This document shows, piece after piece, positions 49,401 to 61,913 of a stretch of DNA of 64,000 bases. The DNA comes from Ascidia mentula. Its lineage: Eukaryota > Chordata > Ascidiacea > Phlebobranchia > Ascidiidae. The stretch lies in contig OX387204.1 of the NCBI GenBank assembly GCA_947561715.1, forward strand, positions 6,949,001 through 7,013,000, read 5' to 3'. Position 1 is the first letter of the stretch; each line of letters begins with the position of its first letter. Under the pieces are notes generated by a model. That model was not told the origin of the DNA, did no database searches, and saw nothing but the letters and a program-made list of their open reading frames with translations. The position numbers were made by a program, and so were the translations under genes.

Positions 49401-52400
49401 ATTATCTTACCACAGAATTTCCGAGTAAACCTGGTTTTATGAAGCTGACCATGCAGTGATATTCCATCAGGTTGTTCTGCAGAGGAGTCCCGGTGAGAAC
49501 AATTCGACGCCTGGTCTGAACTTTAGACACCAACGTCGATAAGTCGGTCTTTGCATTCTAAAAAAAATGTGTTAATGCACATCTTGTTTTGCTTAAGGTC
49601 AGGCGAGACGCCTGTTTAATAAAAAAGGAGCGTTCATTGGCAAAAAGGCATTATCCGAAAATATCATGTTGTCTAGCAGGCACTGTTAAATAAGAAGCTT
49701 TGGAATTTTTTTTTTTTTTGATTTCGGTATATGCCGGTACGTGACCTGCAGACTTAAACGTGTCCTATGGAATTTTGAGCTACTCTTCTTAGTAAGTTTC
49801 GAACGAATAAGTACTTTCCATTTTAAATGTTCTTTATGCAAAACTGAAAATATTGAATGTATTTTTTAGAAATTCGCTAATAAATTTGAACCCCCACAAA
49901 CCCGTTGATAAGCAAAACCATACCTTGATGACGTGGCCTTCGTCACACACGATGACGTCAGGTCCAGGGGAAAGAAGGTGTTCCGTGAATGTGTCTTTGT
50001 ACCTCCCCGAACCTCTGCCTTTTCCCTGGCAAAGCGACTTGAACGTACCGTAGCTGATGATCATTACACCGCCTAACCGTTGCCATTTCTGCACATACAA
50101 ATAAAAATAATACAACTTATACTATCTTGCTTTTTTGAAATAGAACGGATTTTAAGAGTTTTTACAACAAAATTAAACGGAAATAGACTGACCACTGTAT
50201 TAATCATGATTATTTCTGAGTACATTGCCTACGCTACAGTAAGGTTGGAACCGCGTAAATATTGTTTCACCTAGGGATGCTATACCTTAAACTTAAACAT
50301 ATCATACTCTTTGTTGTACCACACACTGCCTTTAAAATAGGTGTGGATGTAACAACGACAAATCGAATATCAACAACCTGAAGATTTGAATTCTTATTAA
50401 AATTTATCCCCGGCGTAAGCTGGTACAAAAACCCAGATGCGTTAAAAAGGTTTGTTTTACCTTCACTTCCATACAACGCTCATAGTTGCTTTTCTGCGAC
50501 ACATCAAATATTCTTATACTGCGCCGACAGCATCTAGTCCACATTACGAATTCTCGTGCCCAGTTAATGACGATGCCGAGCGGACAGAGGACGAGGGCAG
50601 TGTTGATTTTGGGTAGGAACGGTGTTAGAAGCACAGTGTGTAGAATTGTAACCACCTGCAGAAAATGCATTTAGAGAATGTGTGTCAACGTGATATTTAC
50701 TACCAAACTGAAATATTTTAGAAAACACAAAATTAAGGCAAGCTGTGTATTGGTGGTTTATTAGTTGGTTGTATTCAATACTAGAATGAAAATCCAGCAC
50801 AAAATCAGCTCGCAGGCGAATCCGTACATTTTCCCGTAAAACATTGGAAGCAGTTTTAAAAATCTCCACAAATCAGACGCATATCACTTCCGTAAAGAAC
50901 AGAGAAGTAGCTGAAAGATTTGAATACCTGAAAGGTCTTTCCTAGTCCCATACAATGAGCGAGGATACAGCCGTCTCCTTTGTATTTCCTCGCAACAGAA
51001 ACCGACTCGATGACATTTTTCCAAATGAACTTCACTCCCTCCACTTGGTGGGGTTTGAGTTTCTGCACCAGACCGCTGTCGACCTACGTTACAAAGAATG
51101 ATTGAAACAGTATAGATTTTATAAGCAATCGAGCCAATAATGTTTTATAGTAAGTTGCCGACAGGGCCGCTGTTTTGGGATAATAGGTCATCAGTGCAGC
51201 TTTGATGTAACAATCTTGCCAGCTAAGTACCCAAGCCGGACCTCCACTTTATGGTGACTGTCTACAGCCGTCAACCAAACGGCACCAAACATGGTTTAAA
51301 CCAACGGAAACAAACCAAGGCGAAAACACTGTGGACTATAGCAAATGCAGTAAAGATCCATACAAGCAAACGACCCGCAAAATAAAACAATATATGTAGC
51401 ACTAGACTGAAATATTTTACCTCGACGAGCGGTTCTTTGGATAGAATAAGACGAGTCGTGGTGATTTTCTTTTTCATTGGAGAAGATTCGTCTTCCACGA
51501 TTATCACCTGCAAAATAACAATCACACAATTTATAGTTGATTGTTTAAATCAGTGGTTCTTAATCTCTTAAATGTGAGAGCCAAATGCGAAATCTCCAGT
51601 TCGCAAGAAGCCGCCAAAATAGCACAGGATGTAAAAAACTCGGATAGACGTAGCTTCAGTGTGATGGGTTCAGGGGGTATGTGAATAAAACAATTTCTAT
51701 TCTGAACTTTTCTTTATGTCATATCCGGGTAAATTAACGTAGGGGTCCGAAAATCTACAATACGGTTGGGAGCCACTGACAACCTTCCCTTTAAGAAGAA
51801 AACACTAGGTATAGGTTACCTCCTCTTCCAGGTCGTCGTCGTGCTTCCGCAACCTCCGCATTCGTTCGCTCTCCATCCTCTCCGCATCCTGTGTCGCCTG
51901 ACTCAACGAATCGTCGTCGATGATCTTCCGGATGTTTCTTCTTCCCGATTTCTTCGCCGGCCCATCTCCATCTAACGACACGAAAATAGCAGGTGTTTTT
52001 GCATAAATATCTAATTGCAGGTAATTGGCATTGGTTATTACATAGCCAATATTGGTTCTTGTAAAGTTACTTACACTGTACATTGGAGCGATATCAATTT
52101 CCAAACTACTTTTATTAGTATACATATTGTTTCCCAAACACTTACATGCGTCGTCACTGTCGCTATCGTTCATTACAATCCGGCGTCTCTTTTTCGTTTT
52201 GCTTGTCAAAGGAAGCTGTAAAAGAAACAAAAACATAATTTAGTCCTCAATTTAATTTAAATTTGCTTTCCGTCAAATCTAAGAAAAATTCACGCTTCTT
52301 AGATTTTTCTGTCAATGTGTGTGTAGTGCTTATATCTTAAAATTAGCAAAGCAAATCGACAGCCGGCAAGGGGGCCTTTGGTTTAAATTGATCTAGTTTT

Positions 52401-55400
52401 CTTTTCTTTCTGTACTCACATTGTATTTGAAGTGATGTTGTTTTAATGTAACTAGATAATTTGAGTTAAAATAAAAGCCAACAAAGGATTTTTAAACGAT
52501 CACACGCGCAAAAAAAAACAAAATTACCGCGAAGTCGTCCTCGCTCGCTTCGCGTTTCACGAAGTCCGATATTAGACTCTGGCCCTTCTTCTTGGAGAAA
52601 ACGCGATTGTGTGTAAAAACTGGTAAGTCATTATCCGTCGTTTCGCTACTCGATTTCTGCGGGCTTTTCGAAGAACACGGTTTCTGGTCGGGTTCGGAGG
52701 ACGCCAGAAGATCGCTGGTTAACAGTTCAACATCGCTGTCGCTGTCGGAATCGCCCGATTTCCCGTTCAATATCGTATCGTCAGAATCAAGGTCGGTATC
52801 GCTGACTCCGGGTGTGGTTTGGGGTGCGTTCGTCGCCTTCGGAGGAAGCAGGCTTTCCGAGTCGTTGCTCTCCTGCGTTTTCATTTCAGCGGATGAGGAC
52901 GAGGAAATTCTCGGTCGGCGGCTCCGCTGGGATGCCGGGTCCTCCGTTGGGGCTGCCTGAAAATATAAGGGTTTTAGAAACATAGTTGCGTTTACTCTGA
53001 AACTGCAAAACAATCAACCGGTTCACTGTACTGCTGCTATTTACCCGCCATCCCCAATGCCAGTACGCGTGGGCGAATAGGAAACATTCAAAATCATATG
53101 ATAAGCAATGTGGAGCCACGGTCTTTGCTTGGCCGTTTGGTCTGCAAAGTTCGTCTAATAGTCACACCAGCTGCACTGATGAGACCTTTTAGGTCGAAAC
53201 AGTGGCCATCTGTCTGCAGCTTATACACAAATTCAAAATCATGTTTGAGATAAAAATGGAGCCAACAAAAAATTTTAATGGTGTAAATTTTCGGGCGCAA
53301 TTTTCTCCCGTCGTTTTGCAGATGACGTTTTATTGACCATCGAATTATATTTCCTTCACACTGTATCGCACTTTGTTTTGTAAACAAGTCACGGCGTATC
53401 CCACACCAAGTCAAAAACAGACCTAGTTTCATTGACATCTAATCATGTGATCTTTACATCACTCAATATCACATTTCGTTCTTTAAACAAGTCACGACAC
53501 AGCCTATTGTAAGACAACGGTCATACCGGCCAAGACCGGCATATTAGCAATGTCCAACCTCATTAGAAGAAGATTTTTGTTCAGGTTGAAGAAAGTGACG
53601 AAGGTCTTCATCGTACTTAATGTCGCACAGGACGACCTCGGGTTGCGTATCGGTGGTTCCTAATACTTTGTTTTTCAGTATGGCCAGATCCTCGAATGCG
53701 AGGTTTTCGTCCTTGAGAGCTTCTTCCATGAGCAGCTTCCGTCGTTTTTTGATCTGATATCGGAAGGTTGTATAATTATAAATACCAAAAAAAGTTTTTG
53801 AACAGTTTGATGTTGAAGCTAGCAGGCATTATTGATAATTTAAATTTTGCTCTGGCGTTATTCAATACGACTGAAACGTTAATTCGAACAGTTTCTTTCG
53901 CCTAAAAAAACTGCACCCCCTACATGAATTAACGTTCCTGTACGTTTTAATATTATTAGAAACTTTAACAAGAGTTGTGATTGAGAACCTTTAACACAAA
54001 AAGCTTACGAGAAAAAATCTTTTGGAATGGAAATTGTTGTAGTGTTTCTAAAATTTTGCATGCATAACTTGCAGTTAAAACTCACGACGCACGACAGACT
54101 GAAAACGGTGCAAAACCAGCAGTGGAAACTGTTATGTTTCAAAGGATGTGAATCTTACCTGTCCGTGTCCAGACTTCTTGCATGTTGCTCTTCGCTTCCG
54201 ATCTGAACTCGACCTCGTAACTTCACCGTCAGATACCGATATTGGAACCTGCAACATCATTTACTATTTATATTTCGTAACGCTAATTTCATCCAGAATT
54301 TTACTTTAACACTTTTTCTGTCGCAACGAAAAATTCGGATTGGCGCATTGATCAACAGTTGTGAGGTTAATTTTGAATAAGGATAAACAAGTTTTTACAG
54401 GTTACAGGTACATTTACTAGTTGCAAAAGATTAGTACACGGACACACGATTTAGAAAGCCGTTGCACAGTAGCACATTGAGCTGCAGACCCAGTTTACAT
54501 TCATTTTGATGCAAAAAAAGGAAAAAGCACTGCAAACTTACATTTAACAGTGGATGTTTGTAAAGGGAGTTTCTGCGCGTTGTGTCGTCATCCGATTGAG
54601 TCTCTTTGCTTTTTTCGGATATCTCGGAGGTTTTTTTAACACTGGTATCTGGGTCGTCATTGTCTGACCTGCTTTCCTTGCGTTGAGCAGAAGCTGCAAA
54701 AAGTAAGGTCTTGCTCAACACTTGAAGTTAACTCCCAACTATGGACGCCATCAAAATATAAGGACGACCCATTGTCGAATATTCGAGATTGTTATTATGA
54801 AAATCTACGCAAATGTTTAAAAAAACGACGACTGTCACCATTCGCATAAGCATAACATTGTTTAAACCGATACAGGCTTATAACAACACGTTCAATCTAT
54901 TTACGTTTCGGTTTCAAAATTTCGTCGACGTCTGTGTCGGAACCATCGTCGTCGGAACTCTCCATCATGTTTCTGAAGAGATGCTGAAAAGCGATTTCAT
55001 TCACATCTGCATCGCCCTCTATGTAATTTTGCTTCGTTTCCGCTTGTCCGAATGCATCAACCTTAAAGGAGAGTAACGGTGTAGTGCATTTATAGATACA
55101 AAGCCATTTTTCGGACACGTCGGGGCGAGACACAAAAACAAGCTGCTTTATGGTGAAGTTGTGTTGTGAACTTGATATTATGTTCGAAATTTACCAACTT
55201 GGCAAAGAGTGCATTATGTACAGGATAGGACTATGTTTTCTTGATGTGCTTTTCTGCGAATAAGGGCAACAATTTTTGCATGGAGAAGATTGTGCAGTAA
55301 TACTAGTAGTTGTTCTACGACCGAAAAGCATAGTTCGTCCACTGGTATAAAACAAATATGCTTATATCCCTAGAGCCTTTTAAAATCATTGCGAAGTTGA

Positions 55401-58400
55401 CGAGCAATTAAGCATTTTGAACAGACATTTAGTAAAAAAAGGACTTAACAAAATTTATAATCGTTTTTTAATTATTTTTCATGCAAAGTTTTAACATGGA
55501 GAACAATGAAAAACGTTTACAAACCTTAAAGTGAAACAAACAACACCAGAAGGTTACCTTAGTATGTTGAGGAAGCTTCTGCACGAAATCATCGTCGTCG
55601 CTCATATGTTCTTCCTCGTCATCCTCCGAACCCTCAGAATCCACGAACAATTTTCTCTTTCGTTTGACGTCAGGTCTCTTCAGTATGGAGTCGTCGTTGG
55701 AGCTGCTTCCTTTCTGCTCTGTGGTGGATGTTTTCCGATTGCTGGAGTTGGGCTTAGTTTTGGAGCCTTTTTCACGTGGCGTTTGTGCGCGCCTAAAAAC
55801 AAGATAGCCATGTAGAACTTTTTAAAAATCCTTTTTGAAATAAGCGAACCATAAAAAAATTCCAAAATATTCAACGACACAAAATCAGTTCTGCAATCGC
55901 TAATTCGTCAAAAAATATATGCCGTTGTTATTCTACCTGTTAGGCGTGGACGCAATCGGTTTAAATAGGTCTGCATCTTGGTCAGACGATTCGTCTAACT
56001 GATTTCTGCTGGTGGACGGAATATCGACATATGTCCCTCTGGATGTGGTTGCTTGTTCCTTCTTTTCCCCCGGTTCCTCTTTTACGTTAATCCTCAGTTT
56101 ACTCGCTGACGTTGTTTTCGTTTTTGGATTTTCGGGCGAATGTAACAGAGTTGTTTCCTCCGTTACCTCCAACACGTCAGAATCCGATGACGTGAATACT
56201 ATTTTGGGTCCCTGTTTCGTTTCGTGCGAGCCAGAAGTTTGAGGTAGAGTCGAGTGGGGGCGGTCTTCGGGCGAGGACCGTCTTGAGGTGTTTGGGGAAT
56301 TGGCGGCGGCAGCGGCGTCTTTGACAGAATTACTGTCGCTAGTTGGCGCCGAGTCCATCTTTTCTTCTTCGCTATCGACTGAGATGTGTTCTCCCTGGAA
56401 GATGTCGCCTTTGCTCGCATCACTTAGAAGCTTCTGAAATTAAAAATATACTCCATTGGATAAAACTGAAATTAAACCATGATTAGGAATTGGGTTTACC
56501 AGATCATCCTGGGCATTTACGTTTGGACTGGAGGTGGTCGGGTGATTAGTTTCCTCCTGAAAAGGAATTAAATTAGAAGCGGAGAAAAACAAGTCAAAGA
56601 AAACTCATTTACATCGTTTATGATCAATCGGGGTTTGAGTATTTCCGTGTCGCCCGATACGTTTCTTCTTCTCAGCATTCTGTACAAAATTCAAGACTTG
56701 TACAGTAAACCAAACCAACATACGGTTATGTGGTAAATAAACATACTAAAAAATCTCGCAGCACCTAAATTGTACCTGCTACTAACTTCAAAACTCTACA
56801 AAGCGCTCTGCCGTTCGAATGCCATTGATACAAATGTTTACTTACATTGCAAACAACCACTCGCCTTTTAAACTAGTACTAATGGTAAACCAGGGCAAAT
56901 CACAGGTTCAGTCTTTCTCTTACAATACTTGGAACAAAACCACCGAACTTACTCTCGTTCTTTTCTCTTTCGCAGAAATTTTCGCTTGGTGGGGGTCGAG
57001 AGCGACGAGTCGATCGAGTCGTTTTCCGATTCTTTCGCAGTGGTCGTCGTATCTCCCGAAACTACAAACACGAGGTAAACATAACTAGGATAGCAACCAG
57101 TACTAAAACTCCACCTGAAAATTAGCAGTAAAGATATTAAACCAACGGATACTTTTTGGTCTAGAACAGGGTTGTTTACAAAGTGGATAAAACATATTAA
57201 AGTCAAGTTGATTGCAATTTGTGACAACTTTGGTTTAAAATTCATTTTTTACAAGCAAACTTGTGATGGGATAAACATTAAGCAGAGCCGTTCGCACTTC
57301 ATACATTTGAACATGTCATGTTGTTACATACGCACATCCGGCTTATACAGCGATAATTCACACGACTTGTGTAACTCACTATGATGATGATGAGAACTTA
57401 AAGCCTCTTCAATTTTGCATATTCTCGAGTGCATATTTTCGATTGTGGAGAGTAAGGCACTGCTGTCGTTCTTCACTTCCTGAATGGCTTTCAAGGCGGC
57501 AAACATTGACCAAGGTGTCTGGAAATAAAAGCTACAGATTTAACATTTCCGCGATGAAGGTATATGAGGTCACGAATGTACAACATATAGTGCCATGCTT
57601 AGCAGCGCAAAACAGCACGTAGTAGTCAAAGGTTTTCTCGTATGAGCCGTTTTACAAAACTCCACAATTTGCGGTTGGATCGCCTGCGTTGAAACAACAC
57701 TGTTTACTAACAAAGCAGACACAGTGTCCAGGAAATTCGGCAGGGCAACTTTTTGAAGCCATGGAAACCCAAACGATTTTTTTTTTAAATCAGACAACTG
57801 GACTAAAAAATGGGCCAGGCAACATTGGAATATGTGTTCCAGGCAGGGAGAATACGATTTTTGAAATGCCTTACTTTGTAAGCAGATTGTTTGTAATAAC
57901 ACCATAAGAAAATACGAAAAACGTCATGCAGAAAACGCACAGGAACAGACACAGAGCGTCATTCGAACCACTGTACACGCATCTTATCACCTCACTGGCT
58001 TCATTGAAACTTCTTGCCACCTGTCTTCCGAGATTGGTTATTTCATTCCGAATGCGTGCAACCCTCGTCCTGTAATGACCTTTCCACGATTGGAAAGAGT
58101 TGACCGTTCTCTTGTCATCTAATATGAAAAAAAAACGTTGTTCTTAAGCTGCGGAAGCGGTTTGTTCACAGGCGAGACAATGCAACACATAGAAACCCAA
58201 CGCTGTTGCTGAACACGCGCAATTGGTTGGATGTTTGGCAAGCAGCAAAATTTAATTTAAAAAATACAAAACATCTGTTTCCAATATCAATGAACCCAAT
58301 AGTCTATAATTACCGCTAAAGGATGTTTTCTTGGCAGGCAAGAAGCGTTTGGCTTTATTTTCATTACTGCATTCAGGCGACGAGTGATGATGGCCGTTTT

Positions 58401-61400
58401 GTAGGCTATGCGCAGCAGGGGGTTCTACATTGTGGTCTTCGCCAAATTCCACAACCTCTGCATCGCGGTTGGTGGTTTGAGGCTCGGGGACAACCTGATG
58501 GTCGCGGTTGGCCTTGATTTGAATTCGCAGTTTTGGAACTCGTTTTGCTTCTATAAGAAATTAATTGTGAGACAAAACATTACCGTCGAACGTGTGAAAT
58601 TAGCTCTATAAGTTGCAACAGCAACTTTTATTTGAACTGGAAAAAACGGAATAAATTACTCGGTTTAGGATGCGGTTACATTTTACGTTACTTATCTTGC
58701 ACGTAAACTGCAAGTGCACCAGATTTTGTGTATAAAAACTGATATACAGTGAAATGGAAATTTGTTACCCTAAACAACTGCTTTTGCTTACTAAGCAGGC
58801 CTAACTCATCTAAAAGATTGTCACCGAAAGATACTTAATAAGCTGGCCGTCAAATCGAAGTGAACTAATTCTGATCTATTCAAATCCATGCCCGACATTT
58901 CCGATTCACTTGCCCAAAGGCAATTCTTCTATTTGTGACAGTTACGTATTTATCGAAACGTTTGGGCCTTCGTGGTACTGAGCAACATTAAATATTTTAT
59001 TAAACTTCGATTTTTCGGGTAACAGCGCATACGCCCAATTTGCAAACATCAGTCACAGTATCATTGTATTTAGGTAAACCACATTCACTATCACGCTTAT
59101 CCTAGACTATGTTAACTACTCCCAAATCCCATAAGCTGTTTATCTCACCACTTATGTTATATAAAATATAAATTCGAAATGGTATTATTTCAAACGAGGT
59201 TGACTATAATTTACTTTCCGAAATGCAACAGGCTTTACCTATGTTATCTTTGGTACGTTTTCCTATTTAATCAAAGTTAATCGTGTTTTAATCTTACATT
59301 TACATTTTAATTTGCTCGGAACCCATTTTAGCTTTGTGTGTTTAACCAACAAACACATTTCTTTCAGAAAAATACCCTGTAATTTTTTGGGGATCGGCGT
59401 CAGACTTGACAAATTTTCGAAATTGGGATGGTCCGATCGTAACGCTAACCATTTTCGCAAATACCTCATTGCGGTTCAATAGTTCGAATGCTCGCAAACC
59501 TTTGTCTTTTTGGCTATGTGCATTCGGTGAACAATTGCCGTTGATCTTGTCCGGCAACTTCCCGGTTTGATCGACTCCTTTCTCTTTGCTGTGAGTGTGA
59601 GACCGACTTCTTGTCTTTGTAAGAACAAAAATACAAAGAGTTACAACACAACATATAGATCTGTAGCGGCAAAATTATAACAGTTAGTGGTTCAATCATT
59701 GGATAATTTTGTCTCCAAAAAGATAAACCGTCAAATTTTCGTGAGATATTTCGTTTCACTGGAAGAAGATTTCTGCGTGAATCCAGTTACCGAAACCGCA
59801 AATCTGTCTATTTACTACAAACGCACAAAGCGCAATTACTAAAAACGATCCATCGCAACGAAAAACGTTCTTTTAAAGAAATGGAAACAATGCGCCCGCG
59901 TGTGAAGGTTCCATTACGAAGAAGTTGTTTTACCAACGAACCTGTAAATGTTTTACTTTCACACGAGTCAAGCAAAGGTACATGAAAGTGTTTTCTCTAT
60001 ACACAACGTAAAGGCAGTTAAACATCCTTTACACAGGAAAAGCTGAATTAGGTTTAATAGAAGAAAAATGTCGATCAAACTACAAGAAACAGCCTGTGCT
60101 GTGTTGCTGCTCGGCGGTGATCGATGGATTTCTCCTTGCGCGTCAATATCGATAGATTGATTGAATCCATTTAAATGTCTTTTCATAAGACAGAAACTGA
60201 CGATGCCAGAAGCCAGGATGGGAAATAAATATACTGCCACTGTTTTTAAGTATTTTTCGCCAATGTAGTGTCGGTATAATGCCGATAAATAAACACAGTA
60301 CCTCGGGCTTTTGCCTTTTGTTTTTCTGGCGCAGTTCGGCAAATATTTTCTGACATTCCCTCTGTCTCTCTAAGATGGGGGTGGAATCACACACGAAGCA
60401 CTTGAAGCTTGTCGAGTGAAGGAAATTAAGCGCTGTTCGGGAGTTAAAATTCTGCTGGATGCACTGCCTGGAAATAAAAATGTGTTAACGTTGGGAGAAG
60501 TGCAATGAGTATCGAAACTGTTCCAATGGAATGCTGTGTAGAATTAACTCAATAACCCTTACTGTTTCATGGATGGCCATATTTTTTATGCTTATTGCTT
60601 AGGTGTGTAATAACTGCTGGTGCGAAAAAAGGTTGATTTATTGATCGATCAAATAAAAAGACAGCCTTCCCCTGTCTGGAAGGGCCTTGAAGAATATAAT
60701 TCTGAATTGTACTTTTGTAAGTGGGAAACAAGTATCCAGGATATCCTGGATAGCTCTGTGGTGTGACAGTGTTACTGTTCCAATTGCTACAATAGCATGA
60801 CACCAGAATTTATTTAACTGCAGCTTTGAATAGTTTGTAAGAACATGTGGGATAAATGTAGCGCATTTTATTTGCCAAAAAACATATTTTTTATAAAATC
60901 CAACAAAAGGTTCATTGTATCAACAATATGCTGTGGCCAATCGTAAAACAAAATTTAGGTACATAAAAAATAAATATATACAGATCCTTGTTTTTGCAAA
61001 AAAAAAATTTTTAGGATGTTACAATTTGCTTTGTCCTAATGCAACAACTAAATGTACCAATTGGGCAGTGTTAAACAAATAAACTATTATGCTATTAAAA
61101 AAGACCAAACAACTGCATATATACTATCAATTTCTAAAGTGCATGTCATGTCCGTTCTTAGAATGCACAATTGTAAAAACAAGCTCACATCATTTTTGGA
61201 TAGCTTACAGTGACACAAGTTTAATCTCGCCACAGTACACATATCATTATTGCAGTTGGTTGCATTAAAAAGAATAAAAAAGTAAGGAATGTTGTTTCTT
61301 ACTTGCAAAAAACATTGGTGCACAAGTCACAAATTGCAAGCACATCCGCACCATCCCCACACCATCTGCAGTGCTCATCAATACCATTTTCATCTTTCAA

Positions 61401-61913
61401 AAATTCACCAGATGCATAAAATTCATTGCACTCCTTTGAACACAAACTTACTTTGTATGACCACTGCTTTGCTTAGTAAAAATTTTAATTTCCAGTAGCT
61501 TGGTCAGTCTACTTCTTTTACCATTAGAAGTTGAACATTTTTTTGAAAAAAGTGTTTTTTGTGTGTTTTTGTAAAGTCAACAAAGACCCATAGTACAGGC
61601 TTTGTCACATAACCAAAATTATTCTTACCTTACAAACAAGAACCTTGAGGATTGGATGTTCTCTGTGTTGTCCTAAACTTGGATATTCCTTTCTTGAGCA
61701 AACAGTGCATGCGACCTTCTTGTTATTTTGTCTTCGTGATGATCGTCCAGATAAGCTAAAAATAAATGTCCAAATATGTAGATTAAGAAATCTAATGTCA
61801 TACTACAACATATACCCTGCTTTCGTTGATGGTTTTGAACCAAACCTGGCAAACTCCGGCCCAATGAAGTCATCTTCAGGCAAGCCTATAGGATGTATGG
61901 TGACTACATTGTT
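33013..61913 (-). CDS. atrx: ATRX chromatin remodeller (SNF2 ATPase with ADD domain), 38 exons found, 5' end missing
   Basis: Exons in order: 61846-61913, 61629-61755, 61303-61463, 60302-60467, 59347-59614, 58314-58550, 57991-58118, 57332-57518, 56953-57061, 56613-56679, 56500-56556, 55937-56433, 55558-55792, 54905-55061, 54542-54693, 54159-54248, 53559-53753, 52528-52956, 52146-52215, 51820-51971, 51421-51507, 50928-51083, 50461-50655, 49924-50088, 49411-49557, 48455-48661, 47762-47908, 47255-47413, 46717-46816, 46578-46660, 45913-46082, 44577-44738, 43172-43316, 40844-41023, 40306-40472, 39605-39683, 35812-35948, 33013-33367. All phases are compatible and sum to 2,130 codons plus stop. In vertebrates ATRX works with DAXX to deposit histone H3.3 at heterochromatin and telomeres. 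Domain order matches: ADD, acidic linker, SNF2 lobe 1, lobe 2, C-terminal coil. The initiator exon was not identified. Least certain joints are the acceptor at 61463, the donor at 59347 (GTTAAA) and the donor at 35812 (GTTGGC). Confidence 0.9.
39748..39790 (+). ncRNA. Decayed hammerhead-like motif in an atrx intron (antisense)
   Basis: AGCTGTA precedes CTGATGA (39755-39761), a three-pair stem II (GAC with GTT) and GAA (39775-39777), but stem III, the cleavage triplet and the stem I partner are lost. The upstream sequence AGTCACA matches the flank of the intact copy at 53169. Confidence 0.45.
40844..46082 (-). other. atrx: atrx module: SNF2 ATPase lobe 2 (4 exons)
   Basis: Motifs in order: [21 protein letters not shown] (45913-46082), [20 protein letters not shown] and [20 protein letters not shown] (44577-44738), [20 protein letters not shown] then RFGQKK (43172-43316), and [20 protein letters not shown] (40844-41023). 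All helicase C-terminal motifs, including the arginine-finger segment of motif VI, are intact, so the enzyme should be active. Confidence 0.9.
42345..42371 (+). other. G-rich tract, potential G-quadruplex
   Basis: Thirteen consecutive G, then C, six G, T and six G, inside the atrx intron between exons 43172-43316 and 40844-41023. The G strand is the template strand for atrx. Confidence 0.75.
46578..47908 (-). other. atrx: atrx module: inter-lobe segment with acidic stretch and SAP-like motif
   Basis: Exon 47255-47413 encodes an acidic run ([17 protein letters not shown]) ending in MSIQ. Exon 46717-46816 continues [20 protein letters not shown] and [10 protein letters not shown]. Joined, these give the helix-turn-helix pattern of a SAP-like domain. 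Exon 46578-46660 returns to the ATRX pattern with [22 protein letters not shown]. Human ATRX has an acidic and Ser-rich linker here but, to my knowledge, no SAP motif. Confidence 0.65.
48455..51507 (-). other. atrx: atrx module: SNF2 ATPase lobe 1 (6 exons)
   Basis: Conserved motifs appear in order: [13 protein letters not shown], motif [13 protein letters not shown] (50928-51083), [18 protein letters not shown], motif II VCDEGH (49924-50088), motif [20 protein letters not shown] (49411-49557), and [14 protein letters not shown]...[20 protein letters not shown]. The DEGH box and the Cys-rich [10 protein letters not shown] are characteristic of ATRX/RAD54L2-type remodellers rather than other SNF2 families. 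Confidence 0.9.
51150..51201 (-). ncRNA. Decayed type I hammerhead motif in an atrx intron (sense)
   Basis: On the minus strand AGCTGCA, CTGATGA (51188-51194) and stem III ACAG-CGGCC-CTGT followed by C are kept. Stem II has lost complementarity and the conserved GAA is changed. Stem I keeps five of seven positions. Confidence 0.5.
51820..59614 (-). other. atrx: atrx module: long acidic and Ser-rich linker (16 exons)
   Basis: Sixteen small exons encode low-complexity acidic, serine-rich and lysine-rich sequence (for example [12 protein letters not shown] and [17 protein letters not shown]), as in the vertebrate ATRX middle region. A predicted helical part, [17 protein letters not shown] at 57991-58118, probably corresponds to the helices after the ADD domain. 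The last exon (51820-51971) has [20 protein letters not shown], closely matching the conserved segment upstream of the helicase. A DAXX-binding motif could not be identified by eye. Confidence 0.75.
53169..53221 (+). ncRNA. Hammerhead ribozyme, type I, with intact core and stems
   Basis: Stem I is AGCTGCA (53169-53175) with TGCAGCT (53215-53221), seven perfect pairs. The core CTGATGA is at 53176-53182. Stem II is GACC-TTTTA-GGTC (53183-53195), GAA is at 53196-53198, and stem III is ACAG-TGGCCAT-CTGT (53199-53213). The cleavage-site nucleotide is C53214 within GTC, so cleavage is predicted between 53214 and 53215. All nucleotides of the hammerhead consensus are present. It lies in the atrx intron 52957-53558 on the strand opposite to atrx, so it would act in a plus-strand transcript. 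Confidence 0.85.
60302..61913 (-). other. atrx: atrx module: ADD zinc-finger domain (4 exons)
   Basis: The first exon ends in [12 protein letters not shown]. The GATA-like part follows with ACTVCSRKE and [10 protein letters not shown], then a PHD-like part [24 protein letters not shown] and FKCFVCD. Spacing and order match the ATRX/DNMT3 ADD domain, which in vertebrates reads histone H3 with unmodified K4 and trimethylated K9. The second GATA-type cysteine pair (human CKNC) is not reproduced exactly: the joined sequence gives a Cys, then about ten extra residues, then CSKEC. Confidence 0.85.

Noticed and set aside
57373..57392. ATGATGATGAGA resembling a hammerhead core
   Set aside because: It is a short ATG repeat inside an atrx exon (His codons on the other strand); no GAA partner or stems follow.
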